DNA of 64,000 bases from Emticicia soli (GCF_037860775.1 NZ_JBBEWC010000003.1:490075-554074), one strand, 5' to 3'. Counted from the stretch's first letter, positions 27,615-36,791 are shown. The notes: generated by a model not told the origin, from the sequence alone. A program made the numbers and translations.

Positions 27615-27640
27615 TTGCTTAGTAGTAGTTTACTAAGCAA
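27615..27640. repeat. 10-bp inverted repeat in the divergent gap
   Basis: TTGCTTAGTA and TACTAAGCAA, perfect arms with a 6-nt loop, 124 bases upstream of the sigma gene start. It may be an operator or a leader hairpin. Confidence 0.6.
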
Positions 27641-27706
27641 TAATTATGCAAAACAACCCAGTATTTTGGTAACAAAAAAAAAAAATAAAAAAAAAGAAAA
27701 ATTAAT

Positions 27707-27862
27707 GGTTACAAATTTACTTCTGCTGATATTAATGTTCAGAGTTCAGTGCTTACTAAATCTACACAAGGCTTATAATTGATTTTGGTAAAATGCCTAA
27801 ACAGGCTAGTAAAAAAAATTATATGCTTTGTGGTTACAAAACGATATTCGACTGATATTAAT
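27707..27862. repeat. Two-copy direct repeat, candidate ECF promoter or operator
   Basis: GGTTACAAA, 10 or 11 variable bases, then CTGATATTAAT occurs at 27707-27736 and 27832-27862, 125-126 bp apart. A related GGTAACAAA lies at 27668-27676. The two conserved blocks at near-constant spacing suggest recognition by one protein. Confidence 0.5.
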
Positions 27863-28105
27863 ACACACAAGTTAACTCTATAGCCATAAAACAAAACCCC
27901 TCACCCAAAATTTTACTAGGGTTAGGGTTAATTAGCTCAACATTCCCCCTCATTTTGAATAAAAATAGGGGGATATTGACTTTGTTCAAAGTTATACTTA
28001 AAAAAAATCTCAACAAAGTTTTCCTTACAACAAAAATTCAAAGATATTTGTTAAGTTCATAAGTTTTGCCAAGGTCTATACTATATTAAAATCACTGACG
28101 TTGTA

Positions 28106-29233
28106 ATGAAAAAAATTTACTCTACTTTATTCTTACTATTCACGTTTACGGTTGGCGCTTTCTCACAATCAACAACAATTACTGCTGGTCAGACTGCAAA
28201 TATCCAACTACCTGTACTAAAGAATGAGGAATTATCTTCGATTCAGTCTCCGAAGGTAGGTATGATGGTATTTGATGCGACTTTTAATGTTGTGAGGGTG
28301 TATAACGGAACAACCTGGAGCTGTATAGGTTGTAACGAACAAGCCTACTCGGGTGTACAGCTTGCAAATATCGAATCATTTACTATCGAAAACACAAAAG
28401 TTGGAACCAATACCGTATATACCGCCAATAATATTGGGGCATTTAAGGTTGGCGATAACGGAATCGGAAAGGTTAAGCCTGTATTGAGTAATAGTGGCGT
28501 ACAGCCTAATGGTTTTTTGATGGATAATCAGGATGTAATAGTTTTTGAAACTACACTCCCGTGGCAGTTACAGATTCTATCGCAGTACGACCTGCTGAAT
28601 ATCATCAACCAAAGTAAATGGGTGAATCCGTACACGTATAACCAACCAATTGATTTGATTACTGATGCAGACGAAACTACCCTTACTTATAAAGTAAGAG
28701 AATCGGGTAGTTTTGAGCGCCGCGAAAGCAATATATTTGGTTTAAAAGCTTACAGATTTACCAACCGTGTATATACCGAAATATATGCGCCATTTGTGGG
28801 TTTCTTTGATAAGCTAATTACACCTGAAACCGCAATTGATTTATACAAAGCAATGGGGCTTAGCCCGCAGGCATACAATATTTTCAGTACATCGCCATGG
28901 TTCGCTGTGAATGATGGTACACTGACATTCCCGAGAGGACAAAATAAACCCCAGAGTAATTATGGGCTGATTTACTTCATAGCTAAGTCAAAAAATTTGC
29001 CAAATTTCCGCATGAGAATCTTTACCCACCGCCCAAGCTCAAGTAATATTGAGCAGTATTTTGATAGAAGCGGTAATATTAAGAACCGTTCGGAGTATTT
29101 GAATAATTATTATATAAACGCCATGAATTCTGACGTCCCGTCGACGTTGAACTTCTCAACGAAAAACCCTAACTTAAAAGTTGCCGACCCTCCAAGAGTA
29201 CCACCGCCAACAGCAGGTACCGAAAACGGTTGA
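28106..29233 (+). CDS. Exported protein of unknown function paired with CHAT protease
   Basis: 375 residues with a signal peptide (cleavage after GAFSQ, residue 21). Residues 45-75 (PKVGMMVFDATFNVVRVYNGTTWSCIG) resemble a short module common in exported Bacteroidota proteins, where a value is shown with the text-like pattern MMVFD...VYNG.W.C. The middle is rich in Asn and aromatic residues without a recognised fold; the tail is Pro-rich (about 360-375). It is 53 bp upstream of the CHAT gene on the same strand. It could be a substrate, partner or surface target of that protease; nothing in the sequence proves this. Confidence 0.7.
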   Translation: MKKIYSTLFLLFTFTVGAFSQSTTITAGQTANIQLPVLKNEELSSIQSPKVGMMVFDATFNVVRVYNGTTWSCIGCNEQAYSGVQLANIESFTIENTKVGTNTVYTANNIGAFKVGDNGIGKVKPVLSNSGVQPNGFLMDNQDVIVFETTLPWQLQILSQYDLLNIINQSKWVNPYTYNQPIDLITDADETTLTYKVRESGSFERRESNIFGLKAYRFTNRVYTEIYAPFVGFFDKLITPETAIDLYKAMGLSPQAYNIFSTSPWFAVNDGTLTFPRGQNKPQSNYGLIYFIAKSKNLPNFRMRIFTHRPSSSNIEQYFDRSGNIKNRSEYLNNYYINAMNSDVPSTLNFSTKNPNLKVADPPRVPPPTAGTENG

Positions 29234-29286
29234 TTTTTAGTGAAGGGCAATCGATATGTATTTAGTCATAAAGCTAATGTTTTAGT

Positions 29287-32067
29287 ATGAGAAAAAATCT
29301 TCTTATATCTGTATTTGCTGTATGCGTGTTGAATGTATGGGCGCAGTCGAAAGATCAGGCAATGCAAATTCAACAGGTAAGAGATAAGGTATATACTAGC
29401 CTGAACAACCACGAGATTACTACCGAACAAGCACTGAAAACTTATAAGGGCCTTCAGAAGAAACTTCTTGATAAAAAAGATTACGAGAATTATCTGGAGA
29501 TGTATTTGTTTACAGCGGTAGATATTTATGTAATTAATGATGACTACGAGCACGCCTCAGAAGTGATGCTCGAGAGTTTTGATGCATTAAAATACTTCAA
29601 CGGTGAGAAAAAAGATTTGTATTTCTTCCAGTTAAACGCCGAGCTTTCGGAGTATTACCGACGAATGCCTAGCAAGCTTAATATGGCAGAAAAACATTTC
29701 AAAAAAGGCTACGATTTTTTATTACAACATAAAGAACTTCAGAAAAAAATACCCGCTTTTGTTATTACTTTCCTGAGCAACTATGGTCGTTTGATTGATG
29801 ACCTGGGAGATACCGAGCAAAGTTTCTATTATTTTCAACAAGCCAGACAAATTGCCAAGCAAGAGAAAATTACGCTAAACCAGTATGCGGTTTTGAGTAA
29901 TATGGCAAGGTATTACAGAGAAAAAAAACAATATGAAAATGCGCTTGCCTTACTGAAAGAAGCACTGCCACTAGCTGAAAGCGATGATAAAATCGCTAAT
30001 ATTCATTTGTCGATAGGGCGTTGCTATAATCAGATGAACCAGCCAGCCAATGCATTGAAAGCACTTGCAGATGCAGAGAAGTTTTATAGGAAGGCGCAGG
30101 AGCAACAACCTCGTATCTGGATTTATATACAGATAATGAGAGCCGATGCTTACGTACAGCTAAACGATTTAGCCAGAGCCGAAAACACCTATAAAAATGC
30201 TCTGAAAGATTTTGTTCGTATTTTTAAACATTCGCAGGGTATTCAGGTAGCACGTATTGAAAACGGCCTAAGCGAAATTTATCAGAAAAAAGGTAATATA
30301 AAAGAAGCACTATTGCATAGCGAAAAAGCTATGGTAGCTGCCGATAGCTCTTATAAATATTTAAGTGTAAACGCCAGCCATACTTTTGAGGCTATGAGTG
30401 CACCCCAAGAGCTGTTTATAGCATTGAATCAAAAGGCAGATTTATTGTCGAGTTCAAATCCGGCCTTATCGGCTGATACTTACATTGCAGCTATTAAGTT
30501 TGCTACGCATTTGCGTAAAACTTTTGATATGCCTGAGTCGAAGCTGTTTTACAGCGAAAAGGTGTATCCGGTTTACGAAAAGGCACTTTCTAAGTTGTTT
30601 GAGCAGTGGAAAGCCACTCGGTCGATAGTATGGGCTGAGAAGTTTTTTTATGCCTTAGAAGCCAGCAAATCGGCCACCTTATGGGATGCAGTAAAAGAAC
30701 AAAAGATACGTCCTAAATCGTTGAACGAAGATGTGCTGAATCAGGAAGCGGCTCTGCGTCAGAAGATTGTGAAATTACAAATAAGGCTAATGGAAGCAGG
30801 CAATGAAAAAACGCTTTCTGATTTATCTGACGCCAAAATTCAGTTAAATCATCTTACCAAGAAAATTGAGCAGGAGTCGAAAAGTTATTATAAACTCAAG
30901 TATGATAACCACCTGATTTCACTGAAAGAAACACAGCAGAAAATTGATAAAAATACCGCCTTTGTCGATTATTTTTTAGGTGAAAATGTATTGTATTACC
31001 TGGCTGTTGGTAAAGAATCTTATAACATTGTTAAACACGAAAAGGCTTCTGAAATAAATAACCTTGTACTTGAGTTATACGCTAAAGTAAATACCCCACC
31101 AAATATTGATGCCTACAAAGGGCACCAATTATCAAAAAGAATTTATGAAGCATTATTAGCTCCGATTGAACCTATAATGAAGAAGTCGAAGAAGCTGATA
31201 ATTGCCCGCCATGATATTCTGGGCTTTTTGCCTTTTGAAATACTAGAGAAAAAAGGAGAGTCAGACTACCTATTGTTTGATTATACTATTTCTTATGCCA
31301 ATTCCGCATCATTACACTTCGACAACGATATTAATAAACCACAGAGCGATATTATCGCCTATGCGCCATTTAGTAATGGTAAGCAGTCTGGTATTTTCAG
31401 AGACAAGGGCTTTAAAACCTTGCCGGCTTCGAGCAACGAAATAGGCGAAATAAGTGGACAGATTTTTCAGGATAATAGAGCCACTAAGCTGAATTTTCAG
31501 GAAACTTACCGCAACAAAGGTATTATCCACTTTGCTACTCATGCACAGGTAAATGATGCCGAGCCTTTGAAATCTTTTATTGCTTTGTATCCTGAGGGTA
31601 AAGATTTTAAATTGTATACGCCAGAACTCTACAATTTATCTTTAGAAAATACCCAATTGGTGGTGCTAAGTGCCTGTGAAACAGGTAAAGGGCAAATCAG
31701 AAAAGGAGAAGGAATTATAAGCCTTGCAAGAGCATTTCAGTTTGCTGGTTGTCCATCGGTTATTACTACACTCTGGAACGCCCACGACGAAAGCATTGCC
31801 AAATTATCAGAGAAGTTTTACTATTATCTGAAAAAAGGCTACGCTACTGATGAAGCCATTCGCTTATCAAAAATAGACTTAATTCAGAACGAGTCAGACC
31901 ACCCATTTTATTGGTCGAATTTTGTATTGATTGGCAAATCTTCGGTAATTCCGATTGCTTCAAACAATATCATTTATCTTTGGATAGGTTTATTTGTGCT
32001 TATATTATTAGCTGTGTATTTTTTCAGAGCCCGAATAGCTACTTTTTTCTCTAACTTGTCGAGATAA
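29287..32067 (+). CDS. Exported TPR-CHAT protease with C-terminal membrane anchor
   Basis: 926 residues. A signal peptide (cleavage near VWAQ, residue 19) is followed by helical TPR-like repeats (about 30-380), a coiled-coil region (about 470-540) and a CHAT caspase-like domain (about 560-880). The catalytic dyad is visible as His752 (HFATHAQ) and Cys797 (LSACETGKGQ). A transmembrane helix (about 896-914) and a basic tail end the protein, so the protease should sit in the periplasm held by its C terminus. CHAT domains are clan CD cysteine peptidases; TPRs usually sense a partner. It is probably co-transcribed with the 28106 gene and diverges from an ECF sigma/anti-sigma pair. Confidence 0.87.
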   Translation: MRKNLLISVFAVCVLNVWAQSKDQAMQIQQVRDKVYTSLNNHEITTEQALKTYKGLQKKLLDKKDYENYLEMYLFTAVDIYVINDDYEHASEVMLESFDALKYFNGEKKDLYFFQLNAELSEYYRRMPSKLNMAEKHFKKGYDFLLQHKELQKKIPAFVITFLSNYGRLIDDLGDTEQSFYYFQQARQIAKQEKITLNQYAVLSNMARYYREKKQYENALALLKEALPLAESDDKIANIHLSIGRCYNQMNQPANALKALADAEKFYRKAQEQQPRIWIYIQIMRADAYVQLNDLARAENTYKNALKDFVRIFKHSQGIQVARIENGLSEIYQKKGNIKEALLHSEKAMVAADSSYKYLSVNASHTFEAMSAPQELFIALNQKADLLSSSNPALSADTYIAAIKFATHLRKTFDMPESKLFYSEKVYPVYEKALSKLFEQWKATRSIVWAEKFFYALEASKSATLWDAVKEQKIRPKSLNEDVLNQEAALRQKIVKLQIRLMEAGNEKTLSDLSDAKIQLNHLTKKIEQESKSYYKLKYDNHLISLKETQQKIDKNTAFVDYFLGENVLYYLAVGKESYNIVKHEKASEINNLVLELYAKVNTPPNIDAYKGHQLSKRIYEALLAPIEPIMKKSKKLIIARHDILGFLPFEILEKKGESDYLLFDYTISYANSASLHFDNDINKPQSDIIAYAPFSNGKQSGIFRDKGFKTLPASSNEIGEISGQIFQDNRATKLNFQETYRNKGIIHFATHAQVNDAEPLKSFIALYPEGKDFKLYTPELYNLSLENTQLVVLSACETGKGQIRKGEGIISLARAFQFAGCPSVITTLWNAHDESIAKLSEKFYYYLKKGYATDEAIRLSKIDLIQNESDHPFYWSNFVLIGKSSVIPIASNNIIYLWIGLFVLILLAVYFFRARIATFFSNLSR

Positions 32068-32104
32068 AATATATTCTGCATTTTTCGAAACTCATCAGAA
32101 ACCT

Positions 32105-32112
32105 TACATTTG
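32105..32112 (+). promoter_or_regulatory. -7 promoter box for the M16 peptidase
   Basis: TACATTTG, 65 bases before the ATG; no clear -33 box. Confidence 0.4.
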
Positions 32113-32177
32113 TGATTAGTGTTATGTTAGAATAGGCTTAACAATATGTTAAGATTCTAAAACCCAAATCGCAATTA

Positions 32178-33413
32178 ATGATTAGCTACGAACATTTTAC
32201 GCTGAAAAACGGACTGGAAGTGTATGTGCACGAAGACCATACAACACCAATGGCTGCTGTGAATATATTATACAATGTAGGTTCAAGAGACGAAGACGAA
32301 AAAAAAACAGGCTTTGCTCACCTTTTTGAACACCTGATGTTTGGTGGCTCAAAAAATATACCTTCGTATGATGAACCCCTGCAAAAAGTAGGCGGCGAAA
32401 ACAATGCCTTTACCTCGCCTGATATTACTAATTACTATATTACGCTTCCCGCCAAAAATATTGAGACGGCTTTCTGGCTGGAATCTGACCGTATGATGAG
32501 CCTCTCGTTCGATGAAAAAGTACTAGAAGTACAACGTAAAGTTGTAATTGAAGAATTTAAGCAACGTTACCTCAACCAACCTTATGGTGATGTGTGGTTG
32601 AAACTACGCCCATTGGTTTATGACACACACCCTTATAAATGGGCTACTATTGGTAAGGAAATCAGCCATATAGAAGAGGCTACAATGGATGATGTAAAAC
32701 ATTTCTTCTTTAAATATTATCTGCCCAATAATGCTATTCTGGTTGTGGCCGGCGATGTAACTGTGGCACAAGTAAAATACCTTTGTGAAAAATGGTTTGA
32801 GCCGATTCCACCGGGAGAAAAATATGTAAGAAATCTGCCACAGGAAAGTATGCAAACTGAGGCAAAGTTTTTAGAAACTTCTGCAAAAGTACCTCTAAAT
32901 GGTATATACAAGGCATACCACATGCCGGGTCGTTTTGATCCTGATTTTTACAATGCTGACCTACTAAGTGATTTATTGGGCAGAGGGAAATCATCAAGAC
33001 TTTATACCAAGCTTGTAAAAGAGAAGCAATTGTTCAATAATATTTCTGCCTATATTACTGCTTCGCTTGATCCGGGTCTGTTGATGGTGCAAGGAAACTT
33101 GAATGAAGGCGTTAAATTAGAAACTGCCGATGCAGCTATTGAAGAGATTTTAGCTGATTTGGTTAATAATAGGGTAGAAGATACTGAATTGCAAAAGGTA
33201 AAAAACCAGAGCGAATCTACTTTGGCTTTTGCTGAGGTTGAATTGTTGAACAGAGCCATGAATCTGGCTTTTGCAGCTAATGCCGGCAACGCCGACTGGT
33301 GTAACCAGGATGCAGAGAAAATAGCAGCCGTAACGCCTGAGTCAATTCAGGTAATGGCTAAACATATATTAAGAAAAGAAAATAGCTCAACGATGTATTA
33401 TCGGGCTAATTGA
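32178..33413 (+). CDS. M16-family zinc peptidase
   Basis: 411 residues, the single-unit bacterial form with two related halves. The inverted zinc motif HxxEH is at 48-52 (HLFEH), with the distal Glu in the VVIEEFKQRYLNQPYG region near 125. The second half carries YKAYHMPGRFDPDF and LLGRGKSSRLY, which line the chamber. No signal peptide is seen, so it is probably cytoplasmic, degrading peptides. It is followed by a long run of palindromes and stands alone. Confidence 0.93.
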   Translation: MISYEHFTLKNGLEVYVHEDHTTPMAAVNILYNVGSRDEDEKKTGFAHLFEHLMFGGSKNIPSYDEPLQKVGGENNAFTSPDITNYYITLPAKNIETAFWLESDRMMSLSFDEKVLEVQRKVVIEEFKQRYLNQPYGDVWLKLRPLVYDTHPYKWATIGKEISHIEEATMDDVKHFFFKYYLPNNAILVVAGDVTVAQVKYLCEKWFEPIPPGEKYVRNLPQESMQTEAKFLETSAKVPLNGIYKAYHMPGRFDPDFYNADLLSDLLGRGKSSRLYTKLVKEKQLFNNISAYITASLDPGLLMVQGNLNEGVKLETADAAIEEILADLVNNRVEDTELQKVKNQSESTLAFAEVELLNRAMNLAFAANAGNADWCNQDAEKIAAVTPESIQVMAKHILRKENSSTMYYRAN

Positions 33414-33431
33414 TAAATATTAAGCGTTTAC

Positions 33432-33662
33432 ATAAGCGTGGCTTGGCTATACTCGGAAGAATGAGGTCATGTCACGCTTATTTTTGCCTACTAAGGTTAC
33501 CTCGAGTCTAGCTGATTATAAGGTCATTCACGCTTATTTTTAGCAAAATATGTCAGTTTTAAGCATTAAGTGTGCCACGGCCTTTTTTGGACGAGTATAG
33601 CCGTGCCACCCTGCAAAACTAATAGTGCCACGCCCATACTTGTTGAAGTACAGGCGTGGCAC
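33432..33662. repeat. Mosaic of degenerate palindromes
   Basis: ATAAGCGTG (33432-33440) is inverted as CACGCTTAT at 33473-33481 and again at 33529-33537; the latter two sit in a direct repeat that begins AGGTCAT. GGCTATACTCG (33445-33455) is inverted at 33592-33602. GTGCCACGCC (33625-33634) is perfectly inverted at 33653-33662, with an inner TACTT/AAGTA stem. GTGCCAC recurs at 33572-33578 and 33603-33609. The array fills the gap between convergent genes. No ORF is supported here. Confidence 0.75.
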
Positions 33663-33683
33663 ATATATTTTACGCTAAGTGTA

Positions 33684-34010
33684 TTAAACTGCAAAACTTT
33701 CTCCGCAGCCACAAGTACGAGTGGCATTAGGATTTTTGAATTGGAAACCTTTACCGTTTAAGCCATCTGAAAAATCTAATTCAGTGCCAATCAGGTATAA
33801 AAGGCTTTTTTTATCTACAAATACCTTAATACCGTTGTCTTCAAAAACATGGTCGTTTGGACGAGCTTCAAAATCAAATTTCAAATCATACATCAATCCC
33901 GAACAACCACCGCCTTCAACAGCTACCCTTACACCAGGATTACCTGCTAAGCCATCTTTTTCTCTTAATTCAATGATTTTATTCTTTGCTATTTCTGTTA
34001 CTGTTACCAT
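33684..34010 (-). CDS. A-type iron-sulfur cluster carrier (IscA/ErpA family)
   Basis: 108 residues starting MVTVTEIAKNKI. The three conserved cysteines are present: one in GGGCSGLMY and two in TCGCGESF near the C terminus. A-type proteins pass Fe-S clusters to apo-enzymes. IscA, SufA and ErpA cannot be told apart here, because no suf or isc gene adjoins. A frame extended by three codons would need a TTG start and was not used. Confidence 0.93.
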   Translation of the reverse strand: MVTVTEIAKNKIIELREKDGLAGNPGVRVAVEGGGCSGLMYDLKFDFEARPNDHVFEDNGIKVFVDKKSLLYLIGTELDFSDGLNGKGFQFKNPNATRTCGCGESFAV

Positions 34011-34094
34011 GACCTTCAAACGGTTGATTATTATTAATTTAATGCTGATATAAAAACGACTTTGCAGGCTGAAAAGTTTCTTGATTTTAGAATT

Positions 34095-35627
34095 TTAAAA
34101 AGGACTCTCCAATTCAGCTACTCGCTCGCTCCAGAACTGGCTGAAATTTCTGCGTGGTTGCTGGCATAAATAAACCTGCGTGCCATATTCACGGGCTAAA
34201 GGATTACTGATTTTACCCACCAGTTTTACATCGGCAAAAAGATTATTTATATCCTCTCCCAATTCGTCATTTATGTAAATAAAGGTATCGGTGCTGGCAG
34301 GCAGTTTTCTTGGAAACCAATAATAGTAATTGTCGGAGAAACTAACAGGCTCTGGTAAACCATACTTTTTGCCTAATATATTAACGGCTGATGCTTGCCC
34401 GTAATTTTCGCAATAAATCAGCACATTGTTTTTATCAGGTGCTTGATTATAAGCATTACTGGTGATTTTCGCTAATTCTTCCCAGCCCAGCATATCGGCG
34501 TAGTCTTGTGGTAAAGCATGAATTTTGCCGTCTTCGTGTCTGAGCATTCCTTCCATGCCATATTTTGGGGCAAAGTTTTTGAAATGAACAGCCAGATTTT
34601 CGGGTGTATCTGTGGGAATACCAATCGGAATCAAGAAGATAGATAGACATACTAAGACGCCAGCTAAAGCAATTCGGAAATACCTTTGTTTAAGAAAAGT
34701 TTCCCACCAGACAGCGCCAGCAGCTAAAGCCAAAGGGAATACTCCTGCTGTATAATATCCTTTACCCTTAGCCACAAACAGAATGCCGATTACCAACAGA
34801 AGAGTAACGCCAAGCAGACGATATTTACTTAATTTTTGAGAGAATAAAAGAGCAACGAGCCCTGCACAGGTAAGTAGGCAAAAGATACCAGGCATCATCA
34901 GTTGTTCTTTCAGAAAATTGACTCTGCTTAAATGTACTAGCTGGTGTTTATTAAGTGCACCAATATGTTTAATACTCGAAAGCCCATGGCTTAACTGCCA
35001 GATAATGTTAGGCGATGCTATGACGATACAAAGCAAAATAGCATAGAAGAAAGACTTTTGTGTAAGTACTTTTCTTTCGGTACTTAATAAAAACGCAATG
35101 CACAAGCTACCTAGCTGTAATACTACCAGATGCTTATTAAGTATAGCAAAACCTGCCGCTATGCCCAAATACAACAAATATTTTTGCTGATGCGTATTCA
35201 GATACCTGATAGTAAAATAAAATAGGAGTGTCCAAAAGAAAATATCAAAAACAACTGGTTGATAAAGGTAAAAAGGGCGGATAAAAATAGGCGCTAAAAA
35301 GATACCTAAAACCGCCAGAATTTGTGCAAACCAAGAACCACCTAACTGTTCAGTTAATCGTGCAGTTAGCAAAACCATTGCTCCACCTAACAGAGCGGGT
35401 AAGATTTTGATAGCCAATGCTGAAAAACCTATGGTTTTCATGAGCAAAAATGCCAATATACCAATCATAGGGGGCACAGAAGCATAGCCACCTGCCGGAT
35501 GTGTACCTAGAGAAAAATAGAGTAATTCGTCTCGATGAGGTTCGAGCATATCATGAAAATATAAATGAAAGCCTATTTTGAGTAGGGCAAGAGCGAATAT
35601 CAGCCACTTAAGTTGATTAGCTTGCAT
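34095..35627 (-). CDS. GT39-family membrane glycosyltransferase (ArnT/PMT-like)
   Basis: 510 residues from the ATG that begins MQANQLKWLIFALALLK. About ten transmembrane helices fill the first 330 residues, and the first periplasmic loop carries EPHRDELLYF with the Asp-Glu pair that is catalytic in protein mannosyltransferases and ArnT. A soluble periplasmic domain follows. It moves a sugar from a lipid carrier to a lipid, protein or glycan; acceptor unknown. A longer GTG frame would start inside a terminator hairpin and is rejected. Confidence 0.86.
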   Translation of the reverse strand: MQANQLKWLIFALALLKIGFHLYFHDMLEPHRDELLYFSLGTHPAGGYASVPPMIGILAFLLMKTIGFSALAIKILPALLGGAMVLLTARLTEQLGGSWFAQILAVLGIFLAPIFIRPFYLYQPVVFDIFFWTLLFYFTIRYLNTHQQKYLLYLGIAAGFAILNKHLVVLQLGSLCIAFLLSTERKVLTQKSFFYAILLCIVIASPNIIWQLSHGLSSIKHIGALNKHQLVHLSRVNFLKEQLMMPGIFCLLTCAGLVALLFSQKLSKYRLLGVTLLLVIGILFVAKGKGYYTAGVFPLALAAGAVWWETFLKQRYFRIALAGVLVCLSIFLIPIGIPTDTPENLAVHFKNFAPKYGMEGMLRHEDGKIHALPQDYADMLGWEELAKITSNAYNQAPDKNNVLIYCENYGQASAVNILGKKYGLPEPVSFSDNYYYWFPRKLPASTDTFIYINDELGEDINNLFADVKLVGKISNPLAREYGTQVYLCQQPRRNFSQFWSERVAELESPF

Positions 35628-35672
35628 AAGAGGGGTTTTGAATTGAGTAGCAAGATAATTTTTATGCAACAA

Positions 35673-35704
35673 AAAAGCCACTCCTTTTGTGAAGAGTGGC
35701 TTTT
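35673..35704 (-). terminator. Terminator after the M42 peptidase
   Basis: A perfect 11-bp inverted repeat (35673-35683 with 35694-35704) with A and T runs at the ends, 17 bases past the peptidase stop. Confidence 0.87.
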
Positions 35705-35720
35705 CTTGTATGCTAAAGAC

Positions 35721-36791
35721 TTACTTAATATAGCTGAAATCTTGTCCGGCTTCTAGTTTGAGCAAAATTTCGTAGTATAAATCGATACAAGCCTGAATAT
35801 CGTCTTTGTGGCAGGTCTCAACCGTTGTGTGCATATACTTTTGCGGTAGTGAGATTAAAGCCGAAGCTACACCCTCTGCCGAATACGCAAATGCATCGGT
35901 ATCGGTACCTGTTGAGCGGCTGGCGGCTGCTCTCTGGAAAGGAATCGATTTTTCGACAGCTACATCAATCATAAAATTGAGTAGGTTGTTTTGTACCGCT
36001 GGTCCGTAGGTTAAAACAGGGCCACGGCCACAAGCCAAATCGCCATCTAGTTTTTTGTTATACATCGGCGACTGCGTATCATGAATCACATCGCAGCAAA
36101 TAGCTACATCTGGTTTCAATCTTCTCGAAATCATTTCAGCTCCACGAAGCCCGATTTCTTCTTGCACCGAGTTTACTATATACAAAGTAAACGGCAATTG
36201 TATGTTGTTTTCTTTCAGTTTGCGGGCTACTTCTGCAATGATATAGCCACCAATGCGGTTATCAAGCGCACGACCTACATAGAATTTATTGTTCAATTCC
36301 ATCAGGGTATCTTCAAACGTAATCACGCAACCTACATGAATACCCATTTCTTCAACCTCTGCTTTTTTGGCAGCACCCACATCAATAAAGATGTTTTTTA
36401 GCGTTGGTCTTTCTTCTGTGGCCGACTCACGTACGTGAATGGCAGGCCAGCCGAAAATGCCTTTTACAATACCCTTACGTGTGTGTATGTTTACTCTTTT
36501 TGAGGGAGCAATCTGATGGTCGGAACCACCATTTCGACGCACATAAATGTATCCGTCTTCTGTGATATAATTCACAAACCACGATATTTCGTCAGAGTGC
36601 CCTTCAATGACAACTTTATAGGGTTTTCCGGGATTAATCACGCCAACGGCTGTGCCATAAACATCAACCAGTTGTGTATCAATGTATGGCTTTATGTAAT
36701 CGAGCCAGATTTGTTGTCCTGATGCTTCGAAACCAGTAGGAGAAGCATTGTTTAAATACTTGTAAAGAAATTCAATATTTGGTTCTGCCAT
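35721..36791 (-). CDS. M42-family metallo-aminopeptidase
   Basis: 356 residues. Metal-binding and catalytic segments of the M42 (glutamyl aminopeptidase/tetrahedral aminopeptidase) family are visible: EGHSDEISWFV, RALDNRIGGYI, NSVQEEIGLRGAEMI with the catalytic Glu pair, DVIHDTQSP, and HTTVETCHKDDI with the last His. M42 enzymes form large cytoplasmic tetrahedral particles that trim peptides. Older annotations call them endoglucanase M. No signal peptide. Confidence 0.9.
   Translation of the reverse strand: MAEPNIEFLYKYLNNASPTGFEASGQQIWLDYIKPYIDTQLVDVYGTAVGVINPGKPYKVVIEGHSDEISWFVNYITEDGYIYVRRNGGSDHQIAPSKRVNIHTRKGIVKGIFGWPAIHVRESATEERPTLKNIFIDVGAAKKAEVEEMGIHVGCVITFEDTLMELNNKFYVGRALDNRIGGYIIAEVARKLKENNIQLPFTLYIVNSVQEEIGLRGAEMISRRLKPDVAICCDVIHDTQSPMYNKKLDGDLACGRGPVLTYGPAVQNNLLNFMIDVAVEKSIPFQRAAASRSTGTDTDAFAYSAEGVASALISLPQKYMHTTVETCHKDDIQACIDLYYEILLKLEAGQDFSYIK

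Larger units (their letters stand above)
27492..28105. other. 614-bp regulatory gap between sigma operon and CHAT operon
   Basis: No convincing gene. It holds an A-rich tract (27673-27702), a perfect hairpin (27615-27640), a two-copy direct repeat (27707-27862), a C-rich/G-rich imperfect palindrome (about 27895-27930) and a 7-bp inverted repeat (27944-27950 with 27967-27973). No TAnnTTTG box with proper spacing is evident before the 28106 gene, which fits control by an alternative sigma factor. Confidence 0.55.

Noticed and set aside
27673..27702. A-rich tract as a sequencing error or poly(A) retro-copy
   Set aside because: Runs of this kind are common in AT-rich intergenic DNA, and no retro-element or frame disruption is near.
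29287..32067. CRISPR type III-E-like Craspase
   Set aside because: No cas gene or repeat array is present, and this TPR-CHAT protein carries a signal peptide and membrane anchor, unlike the cytoplasmic Craspase.
34011..34019. Upstream TTG start for the A-type Fe-S protein
   Set aside because: An ATG three codons later begins the family-conserved sequence.
35628..35681. GTG start extending the GT39 protein
   Set aside because: It would lie inside the terminator hairpin of the M42 gene.
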